From Acidobacteriota bacterium (GTDB taxonomy: Bacteria > Acidobacteriota > Terriglobia > Acidiferrales > UBA7541): a DNA stretch of 64,000 bases. Position 1 is the first letter of the stretch. Each line of letters starts with the position of its first letter. Location of the stretch: assembly GCA_003223245.1 (NCBI GenBank), contig QHYI01000117.1:1-64000 (forward strand), read 5' to 3'. The translations under genes were made by a program, and so were the position numbers. This document shows, one piece after another, positions 56,760 through 64,000 of this stretch. The notes under the pieces are model-generated. The model saw only the letters and a program-made list of their open reading frames with translations. It had not been told where the DNA came from and did not search any database.

Positions 56760-58739
56760 TCAGCGGGTTACGGTGCCTTTCCCTTCCACAATTTGGACGA
56801 GGCAGTCGACGCATGGGAGCGCGACTTCCTCGCGAAGGCCGCTGGGCCAGAGGATTTCAACCTTGTCGACTTTGGAGGCGGAGCCAAGGCCGAAGTGAAG
56901 GCGGAGGTCGGAGGTGGAAGCGTAGCTGCCACCGCTAAAGACGTCGGCGCGCTGGCGGACGCCGCCAGCGGTGAGAAAAACTTTGGCGCCGATGGCGTCG
57001 CGAGAGGAATGAAAGGGCACGTCGACCGGAAGGGAGAGGGGCTGGCCGCGGTCGGCAGGCGCTGAAGAAGAAGCCGCGGGGCTAACGGCCTGCGCTACAG
57101 AAGAAGAGCGGTCAGGCAGGAGTGTGTGTCCTACCAGTTTCAAAGTGATCCAATGGTTGGCATTGTGGACAACATTGCGAAGGAGCGTGGGTGTGGAGTC
57201 GAGGTTGTTGAGGACGACGTCGATGTGACCGTCGTTGAAGAGGTCGCCGAAGGCGGCGCCACGGCCGCAGACGACCGAGGCGAGGCCGCTGCCGGTGGCG
57301 GGGGGCACTTCCTGGAACTTGGCGCCGTTGAGATTGCGAAAGAGCTGCGGCCGCTGCCTCCAAGTCGTGCCCCAATCGCGCTGGTCGGCGATGGGATAGA
57401 CATGGCCGTTGGCGATGAAGAGGTCGAGAATTCCGTCGTTGCCGAAATCGAGAAACCCGGTGCCCCAGCCGAGAAACGGGATGGTGGGGCTGCCGAGGCC
57501 GACTTTGAAAGAAACGTCGGTGAAGCTCGAGTCGCCATCGTTGCGATAAAGAGTTTTGTAGTCGTCGGAGAACGTGGTGATAAAGAGATCCAGACGGCCG
57601 TCCCGATTGTAGTCGCCGAGGGCAATGCCCATGGATGCCTGTGCGCGACCTTCTTCGTTGAGTGCAAAGCCGCTCATGTAACTGATGTCCTCGAAAGTGC
57701 CGTCATGACGATTGCGATAGAGATAGTTGGGCGTGGAGTCGTTCGCGACGATGAGGTCGGGCCAGCCGTCGTCGTCGATGTCGGCGAAAACAGACGCGAA
57801 GCCGTAGCGACCCTCACGATCGGAAACGCCAGCTTTGACGCTGACATCGGTGAAGGTGCCGTCACCGTTGTTGTGAAAGAGATGGTCGCCCTCGCCGAGC
57901 AGCCCTAGGGGGCCGCAGAAAACGTTGACGCCGCGGTATTGGCACGCGCCTTCGGGCACGCCGCCCTTCCCTGCCAGAATGGGATGGTCGAGATCGTAGT
58001 GGACATAACCGGGAACAAAGAGATCGAGCCAGCCGTCGCGGTCATAGTCGCCCCAGGTTGCGCCAGTAGACCAGCCGCCGAGAGTGACGCCGGCTTTTTC
58101 GGCAACATCGATAAAGGTGCCGTCGTGATTGTTGTGGTAGAGGCGGTTTTTGCCGTAGTTGGAGACGTAAATGTCGGGCCAGCCGTCGTTATCGTAGTCG
58201 GCCACGGCGACGCCAAAGCCCCAGCGGTCGTTGGAGACGCCGGCCTTATCGGTGACGTCGGTGAAGGTGCCGTCGTGATTGTTGTGGAAGAGCATGGCGT
58301 GAGGGGCGGGCTCTGCGCCCTTCACGGCGGCAACGGTGGAACCGTTGAGGAGATAGACGTCGAGCCAGCCGTCGTTGTCGTAATCAAGAAAAGCGACGCC
58401 GGAGCCGGGCGCTTCGATGATGGTGGATTTTTCGGGGGAGCCGGAGTGATGGTGAAACTTGTCGAGACCGACTTGATGCGTGACGTCAGTGAAGATGACC
58501 GGAGCGTCGTCGACGAAGCCGCCCGCGGTGATGGGGCGGGAGTGGGAATCTTTGATGGGAGCGTGAATGCCGCCAGTGGCCATGCCGGAGGGGCGAGGGA
58601 GCGGGACATTTTGCGACTGATCCGAGCCTGACGAGGATTGCTGGCTGAGAGCACGTTGCGTGAGGGCCAAAACAGCGAGAAGCAGCAGAGCCAAGAGAAA
58701 CTGTAGCGGGGAGCGGCGAAACGCAGGAAGGAAGCTCAT
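56760..58739 (-). CDS. CRTAC1 family exported protein with ASPIC/UnbV domain (B), carrying an insert
   Basis: A 659-residue protein. The ATG overlaps the stop of the upstream ASPIC gene by four bases (58736-58739), so the two are translationally coupled. A signal peptide (LQFLLALLLLAVLALTQRAL) is followed by FG-GAP/VCBS blades with Ca-type loops (LDYDNDGWLDVYL, ADYDNDGWPDIYV, GDYDRDGWLDLFV, ADIDDDGWPDLIV, GDYNRDGRLDLFI). The Cys pair CQYRGVNVFCGPLGL matches that in protein D. In the ASPIC/UnbV module, LVGH and SSRDAIGAKVFLTAGGVRQR are separated by about 38 extra residues including SVAQAVSPAASSSAPA, where other copies go straight from LVG to SNRDAIG. It probably acts outside the cell with protein A; the ligand is unknown. 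Confidence 0.88.
   Translation of the reverse strand: MSFLPAFRRSPLQFLLALLLLAVLALTQRALSQQSSSGSDQSQNVPLPRPSGMATGGIHAPIKDSHSRPITAGGFVDDAPVIFTDVTHQVGLDKFHHHSGSPEKSTIIEAPGSGVAFLDYDNDGWLDVYLLNGSTVAAVKGAEPAPHAMLFHNNHDGTFTDVTDKAGVSNDRWGFGVAVADYDNDGWPDIYVSNYGKNRLYHNNHDGTFIDVAEKAGVTLGGWSTGATWGDYDRDGWLDLFVPGYVHYDLDHPILAGKGGVPEGACQYRGVNVFCGPLGLLGEGDHLFHNNGDGTFTDVSVKAGVSDREGRYGFASVFADIDDDGWPDLIVANDSTPNYLYRNRHDGTFEDISYMSGFALNEEGRAQASMGIALGDYNRDGRLDLFITTFSDDYKTLYRNDGDSSFTDVSFKVGLGSPTIPFLGWGTGFLDFGNDGILDLFIANGHVYPIADQRDWGTTWRQRPQLFRNLNGAKFQEVPPATGSGLASVVCGRGAAFGDLFNDGHIDVVLNNLDSTPTLLRNVVHNANHWITLKLVGHTLLPDRSSSVAQAVSPAASSSAPADRGQPLSLPVDVPFHSSRDAIGAKVFLTAGGVRQRADVFSGGSYASTSDLRLHFGLGSASKVDKVEILWPSGLREEVALPCVDCLVQIVEGKGTVTR
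57074..57100. repeat. Repeat-like GC element inserted in frame within ASPIC protein B
   Basis: On the minus strand CTGTAGCGCAGGCCGTTAGC and the following CCCGCGG encode SVAQAVSPAA. The sequence is an imperfect palindrome (GCAGGC around GTTA with GCCCGC-like return) and resembles intergenic repeats of the GTAGCGCAGGC type. It lies inside the 38-residue insert that other ASPIC proteins lack. Confidence 0.35.
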
Positions 58740-60445
58740 TTTGCTGCGGTTCCGGATGGCGGCTCATCCACTTGGAGAATTTGATCGGGGCGCACGTTCT
58801 TCAGAGTTTGCTGGATGCCACTGGGCCAGCGAATTTCGATGGATTGGGCGAACGATTCGGAGCCGAGACCGATGTGGACGCGCTTGTCGCTTGAGGATAA
58901 GTAGCTGCCGGCGGTGGAAACGGTGGCGCACTGCTGGCCTTTGGCGGTGACGAGTTTGACTTCGGCGCCGATCGCGTCGCGATTGCTTTTGTGGCCCACG
59001 AGTTTCAGCGTGAGCCAGTGATTTTGCGCAGGAGTTTCGTTGTGCAGGATGTGAGCCGGGCCGTCGTTGGTGGAGACGACGGCGTCGAGACGGCCGTCGT
59101 TGTCGATGTCGCCGACAGCCATGCCGCGCCCGAGCCACGGTTGACTAAAGACGTCGCCGGAAGCGGAAGAAACGTCGAGAAACTCTTTGCCGGTGTTGCG
59201 GAGCAAGAGCATGGGCTCGCGGTAGTGGAGATTGGGATAGCTGAGCTCCACGGTGTCGAGGTCGTGGCCCTGAGCGATGAGAAGATCCTTCCAGCCGTCG
59301 TTGTCGTAGTCGAGGAAGCGAACGCCCCACCCAGAGTGAGCCATGGTGAGGCGAGCGACACCTGACGTGAAACTGGAATAAGTGAAAGTGGAATCGCGAT
59401 TGTTTAGATAGAGTGCGTAACGCTGATTGGCGAGATCGGTGATGACCAAGTCGGGCCAGCCGTCGTTGTTGTAGTCGGCGAAATCGACGCCCATGCCAGC
59501 GTAGGTGCGGCCGTCGCCGTCCACCGCGACTTCGGAGACGAGCCCCGTTTCTTCGAAGGTGCCATCACCCTTGTTGTGATCCAGGAATTCAACCATAGAG
59601 TCGTTGGCGACGAAGAGATCGATGTGGCCGTCGCGGTCGTAATCAGCGAGAGCGATGCCCAGGCCTTTGCCCGGTTTTGAGAGGCCGATTTTTTGCGAAA
59701 CTTCGGTGAAGTGCCCCTTGCCATCGTTGTGATAGACGAGAGGAGAAATGGGCTGAAAAACATCCGGATGACAGTAGGCGCGGTAGCCTTCCTTGTGCTC
59801 GCCGCACCAAATGTCGTCGAAATCCCACTGAAGGTAGCGGAGGACAACGAGGTCGAGCAGGCCGTCGTTGTCTAAGTCAACCCAAGCGGCGCTGGTCGAC
59901 CAACCGGAGCCGGCAACGCCGGCTTTTTCGGCCACGTCAGTGAAGGTGCCGTCGCCATTGTTGTGGTAGAGCTTGTTGCCGCCGTACGCGGTGACGTAAA
60001 GATCTTCGAAGCCGTCATTATCGTAATCGCCGACCGCGACGCCCATGCCGTAACCAACACCTTGCAGGCCGGCTTTTTCGGTCACGTCTTCGAAAGTGCC
60101 ATCGGCTTTTTGGTGGTAAAGGCGATTCCAGTAACTAGGGCCGGTCTTCTGCGGGATAGTGCCCTTGGGAGTAGGGTCCTGGAGGGGCGCGCCATTCACC
60201 AAGAAAATGTCGAGGCGGCCGTCGTTGTCGTAGTCGAAAAGCGCGACGCCGCCACCCATGGTTTCGAGCAAGTAGTGCCTGGGCGTATGCGAAGAGAGGT
60301 AATCGAAGTGGACGGCGAGGGAGGATGTAACGTCAGTGAATTTGCCTGGCAATGGCTTTTCTGAACCCGCGACGGGCCCGGTCTGGCGGGCAACGGAAAC
60401 TCCGATAAAAACCACAACCAAGGAAAGGCCCAAGAGAGCACGCAT
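58736..60445 (-). CDS. CRTAC1 family exported protein with ASPIC/UnbV domain (A)
   Basis: A 569-residue protein starting MRALLGLSLVVVFIGVSVAR, a signal peptide. FG-GAP/VCBS blades with Ca-type loops run through it: FDYDNDGRLDIFL, GDYDNDGFEDLYV, VDLDNDGLLDLVV, ADYDRDGHIDLFV, ADYNNDGWPDLVI, LDYDNDGWKDLLI, GDIDNDGRLDAVV. A Cys-bearing segment, DIWCGEHKEGYRAYCHPDVF, replaces the CxYRG Cys pair of proteins B and D. The C-terminal ASPIC/UnbV module is complete (SNRDAIGAEVKLVTAKGQQC, GSYLSSSDKRVHIGLGSESF, IEIRWPSGIQQTLKNV). Its stop overlaps the start of gene B. The first gene of the run is divergent from the GH38 gene. Confidence 0.9.
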   Translation of the reverse strand: MRALLGLSLVVVFIGVSVARQTGPVAGSEKPLPGKFTDVTSSLAVHFDYLSSHTPRHYLLETMGGGVALFDYDNDGRLDIFLVNGAPLQDPTPKGTIPQKTGPSYWNRLYHQKADGTFEDVTEKAGLQGVGYGMGVAVGDYDNDGFEDLYVTAYGGNKLYHNNGDGTFTDVAEKAGVAGSGWSTSAAWVDLDNDGLLDLVVLRYLQWDFDDIWCGEHKEGYRAYCHPDVFQPISPLVYHNDGKGHFTEVSQKIGLSKPGKGLGIALADYDRDGHIDLFVANDSMVEFLDHNKGDGTFEETGLVSEVAVDGDGRTYAGMGVDFADYNNDGWPDLVITDLANQRYALYLNNRDSTFTYSSFTSGVARLTMAHSGWGVRFLDYDNDGWKDLLIAQGHDLDTVELSYPNLHYREPMLLLRNTGKEFLDVSSASGDVFSQPWLGRGMAVGDIDNDGRLDAVVSTNDGPAHILHNETPAQNHWLTLKLVGHKSNRDAIGAEVKLVTAKGQQCATVSTAGSYLSSSDKRVHIGLGSESFAQSIEIRWPSGIQQTLKNVRPDQILQVDEPPSGTAAK

Positions 60446-60723
60446 ATTTGATTGATATTACAGCATGACAGTCGGACGGGCTGCGTCAAGGGCCGGTTGA
60501 AAGTGGTTCTGGAAAGGGAATGACGGCAGCTATCTTTTGGAGATAGAACAACTTCGGTGGGAAGGTTCAAATGACACCGAGGTGGATTGACAGCGGGAAA
60601 GAGTCTCGAGAAGAGTGCTCCGTGTGACGCAGACGAGTTGGTGTGCCCTGATGGAAGACCACACCAGCCGCGAAATTCCAGCAACTTTAACTGGCATACG
60701 TCGGGGCACGTTTGGAGGGAACG

Positions 60724-63700
60724 ATGGGACCAGCGCGTAGGATTCTAATTGCGGCTTTATTGGCTTGCTCCATTTTCGGTATTGGGACTTCCGGGCAGAC
60801 GACAGATAAGCCCGATCCAAATAAGCAGGCCCAGGACAAGCCTGATTTGAGCAAGGAACCAACGCTTTACGTCGTCGGTTACGCGCACCTGGACACGGAA
60901 TGGCGCTGGGAATATCCGCAGGTCATCAACGAATACCTGCGCAAGACCATGGACCAGAACTTTGCCTTGTTCGAGAAGTACCCGCACTATGTTTTTAATT
61001 TCAGCGGGGCCAACCGCTACCGCTTGATGAAGGAGTATTACCCAGCCGAATTTGCCAAGCTGACCGAATACGTTCATGCTGGCCGATGGTTTCCGGCGGG
61101 CTCGTCGATGGAAGAAGGAGACGTAAATGCGCCAAACGCCGAGGCGATTATCCGGCAGATTCTCTATGGGAATGAATGGTTTCGCAAAGAGTTCGGCAAA
61201 GCCAGCGCGGAATATATGCTGCCCGACTGTTTCGGATTTCCCGCTTCCCTCCCGACGATCCTGGCGCATTCAGGAGTAAAGGGCTTCTCAACGCAGAAAC
61301 TCACGTGGGGCTCTTCGGCCGATGCAGGAGGGCCAGAATCAATTGAGAAAACGCCGGAAGGAACACCATTCGACGTGGGCGTCTGGGTGGGGCCAGATGG
61401 AGAGAGCGTGTTGGCGGGACTCAATCCGGGGAGTTACAGCGGGGGAATCTACACGGATCTCAGCAAGCCTCTGCCTGAGGGGCCTCCCACCCAACCAAAA
61501 GGACGTCGACGAATTCATAAATCTGCGGGACGAACGAGAGGGGCTCTCCAAAGTAGAACAAGACCAGGAACAAGAGCGATATCAGAACGACTGGGCGGCG
61601 CGAGTGGAGCACAACGGCAAAGTGAGCGGGGTATATACGGATTACCACTATTATGGGACGGGGGATGTGGGTGGATCGCCAGATGAGGATTCCGTGAAGC
61701 GGCTGGAGGCCATCGTTACCAAAGGCACAGCCAGCTTCCCGCCCGAGGAGGAGGCCTCCTTTTTCCGCGGGCAGTCCCATCCCGAGTGGCCGGAGGTGAA
61801 AGTGGGCGACGGACCGGTACACGTGATCTCGTCCGAAGCCGACCAGATGTTTTTGGACATCACTCCTGCGGAAGCCAGAGGGTTGCCGCGGTACACGGGC
61901 GAGATGGAATTGACCAACCATTCAGCGGGCTCGCTCACGTCGCAGGCGTACCAAAAGCGCTGGTTGCGTAAAGAAGAATTGCTCGCCGACGCCGCGGAGA
62001 AAGCTTCGGTCGTGGCGGAATGGCTGGGGGCACGGGCGTATCCGCAGGAGCGATTGAACAACGCGTGGACGCTGGTGATGGGTGGGCATTTTCACGACAT
62101 CGCCGCTGGAACCGCTACGCCGAAAAGCTATGAGTTCGCGTGGAATGATGACGTCATCGCGATGAATCAGTTTGCTGGGGTGCTGACCAACGCCACGGAA
62201 GGCGTTGCTGCGGCTCTGAATACGGAAGTCAAAGGCGTTCCGGTGGTGGTCTTCAATCCTCTCAACATTGCGCGAGAATATGTAGTGGAAGCCAGCGTGG
62301 AATTCCCCGGCGGAATGCCGAAAGCGGCTCACATAACCGGTCCCGGCGGCAAGGAAGCTCCAGCACAGATTTCACGTGGAAAGGTTCTCTTTCTTGCGGA
62401 TGTCCCGCCGACAGGCTACTCGGTCTACGACGTACAGCCGGGCGAGGCAGCCGGCGATACCGCAACGCTGAAAGTCTCCAACGACTCCCTCGAAAACCAG
62501 TATTACCGCGTAACACTGAATGCAGACGGAGACGTCGCAAGCATCTTCGACAAATCGCTCGGCAAAGAACTGCTCGCCGGGCCGGTGCGGCTGGCGATTT
62601 CCTACGACAATCCCGGGCAGTGGCCGGCGTGGAACATGGACTGGGATCAGGAGCAAGCAGTGCCCAAAGAATATGTGAGCGGGCCGGCAAAAGTTCGCGT
62701 TGTGGAGAATGGGCCCGTGCGTGTGGCGTTGGAAGTCGCACGCGAGACTGCTAGCTCGGCGTTTGTCGAGACGATCCGGCTATCCGCAGGGGACGCCGGC
62801 AAGCGCGTGGAGTTCGGCAACGTGATCGACTGGAATACGAAAGAGTCCAATCTGAAAGCGACATTTCCGTTGACGGCATCAAATCGCATGGCGACCTATA
62901 ACTGGGACATCGGCACCATCCGGAGGCCCACGGCTGAGCCAAAAAAGTTCGAAGTGCCGTCGCACCAGTGGATCGATCTGACCGACATGAGCGGCGAATT
63001 TGGCGCCACCATCCTCACGGATTGCAAGAACGGGTCCGACAAACCGAACGATCACACCATCCGGCTCACGCTGATCCGTACACCAGGCACAGCCGGCGGA
63101 TACCACGATCAGGGCACCCAGGACCTCGGCCACCATGAATTCGTTTTTGGCATCACCGGACATGCCCAGAGTTGGCGCGACGGGCAAACCGACTGGCAGG
63201 GACAGCGGCTAAACGATCCGCTGATTGCGTTCGAAACTTCGAAGCACTCGGGCGCGCTGGGCCAGGAATTTTCTTTACTGAAAGTGAGCAATCCACGCAT
63301 TCGGGTTTTGGCGCTTAAGAAAGCGGAGCAAAGCGACGAGATCATTGTTCGAATGGTGGAGTTGGACGGCAAGCCGCAGGAGAACCTCCGGGTGTCGTTT
63401 GTCGCCCCGGTCACAACTGCGCGCGAGGTGAACGGCCAAGAGCAGCCAGCGGGGCCAGCAACTGTAACTGATGGCGTACTGGTAACTTCGTTCTCCGCGT
63501 ATCAGCCGCGAACCTTCGCCATTAAGCTCGCCGCGGCACCCACAAAGGTCAACAGCGTACGTTCTACCCCGGTAAAGCTCCGCTACGACCTCGCAGCGGC
63601 TAGCAACGATGGGACGAAATCGACGCAGGGATTTGACGGCAAAGGCAATACGCTGCCGGCAGAGATGCTGCCTTCGCAAATTCAATTCGATGGTGTGGAA

Positions 63701-64000
63701 TTCGAACTCGCTCCGGCAAAGACGAGCGTCCCCAGCGCGCTTGTAGCAAAGGGCCAGACGATTGAGCTTCCTTCTGGCCCGTATAACCGGCTTTACCTGC
63801 TCGCCGCTTCCATTGATGGCGACCAGAAAGCCACATTTGAAGCAGGCCGCAAGCGCGTCGAGCTGAACATTCAAGACTGGGGCGGATTCATCGGCCAGTG
63901 GGACGACCGGCAGTGGACCGCAAAAGAAGTAACCATTCCCGCGAGCGGAAACCGGCCAGCCCGAACGCAGCGCGATGATTATGCGGAGATGACGGGCATC
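60724..64000 (+). pseudogene. GH38 alpha-mannosidase, frameshifted, 3' end outside the window
   Basis: GGAGGG lies four bases before the ATG at 60724. A signal peptide (ILIAALLACSIFGIGTSGQ) leads into the GH38 catalytic domain: VVGYAHLDTEWRWEYPQ with zinc ligands His-55 and Asp-57, GRWFPAGSSMEEGDVNAPNA, and the nucleophile in YMLPDCFGFPASLP (Asp-168). The frame then goes wrong near GAGGGG (61477-61482). One frame over, the protein continues LPPNQKDVDEFINLRDEREG, VYTDYHYYGTGDVGGSP, MGGHFHDIAAGT (zinc-site region) and C-terminal beta-sandwich domains without a stop to position 64000. Removing one G restores the frame. It may be a true mutation or an indel error. GH38 enzymes of this kind release alpha-mannose from glycans; the Sec signal implies periplasmic or surface action. 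Confidence 0.85.

Noticed and set aside
60446-60723. Sigma-70 promoter for ASPIC gene A (TTGACG with TGTAAT)
   Set aside because: The spacing is about 21 bases, too long for a normal sigma-70 promoter.
1-64000. CRISPR array, prophage or secondary-metabolite cluster
   Set aside because: No regular direct repeats with spacers, no phage structural or integrase genes, and no PKS/NRPS-type genes were seen.

Overview
The window looks like a chromosomal piece of an Acidobacteriota genome, probably class Terriglobia (Koribacter/Sulfotelmatobacter-like soil or peat lineages). This rests on family content: Oar-type TonB-dependent receptors with a carboxypeptidase-regulatory domain, four CRTAC1/ASPIC-UnbV beta-propeller proteins, a PadR gene followed by three ADOP permeases, VWFA-related secreted proteins, many TPR proteins and many Tat-signal sugar enzymes. 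No rRNA, tRNA, CRISPR array or prophage was recognised. Both ends are cut inside genes.

Layout. 0-7 kb: a partial TPR protein, an Oar-type outer-membrane receptor with a good promoter and terminator, then a Tat-exported TIM-barrel isomerase and a Tat-exported Gfo/Idh/MocA oxidoreductase. 7-14 kb is a decayed accessory zone: a UspA remnant broken by a 10-bp duplication, IS91 and IS607 remnants, two degenerate copies of a small unknown family, a quinoprotein-like beta-propeller, a metallo-beta-lactamase-fold protein lacking its metal ligands, and a MerR-type HTH remnant. 14-16 kb: a GT39-like membrane glycosyltransferase. 16-24 kb: a minus-strand sugar operon with a signal-less periplasmic-binding-protein homologue, two Tat TIM-barrel isomerases and two pairs of GMC flavoprotein plus gluconate-2-dehydrogenase subunit 3. 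24-31 kb: an ASPIC/UnbV protein, a divergent LacI regulator, a GH31 glycosidase and a second Gfo/Idh enzyme. 31-37 kb: a 922-residue wHTH-TM-TPR regulator and two exported TPR proteins. 37-45 kb: PadR plus three ADOP permeases. 45-61 kb: secreted unknowns, namely two paralogous 'DSPW' proteins, three ASPIC/UnbV proteins (one frameshifted), a VWFA-related protein without a VWA core, a TPR protein and a damaged TonB receptor. 61-64 kb: a GH38 alpha-mannosidase, frameshifted and cut by the window end.

How it may work together. The left half reads as extracytoplasmic glycoside use: GH31/GH38 glycosidases, receptor-mediated uptake, and GMC/LacC-like pairs resembling 3-keto-glycoside-forming dehydrogenases, with TIM-barrel and Gfo/Idh enzymes able to process the keto-sugars, perhaps under LacI control. 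The right half reads as a repeated secreted/outer-membrane module (ASPIC/UnbV + DSPW protein, with TonB receptor and TPR protein) of unknown function, the best candidate here for an undescribed system. Three large genes in the last 18 kb carry frame disruptions, so either real decay or assembly indels must be considered.
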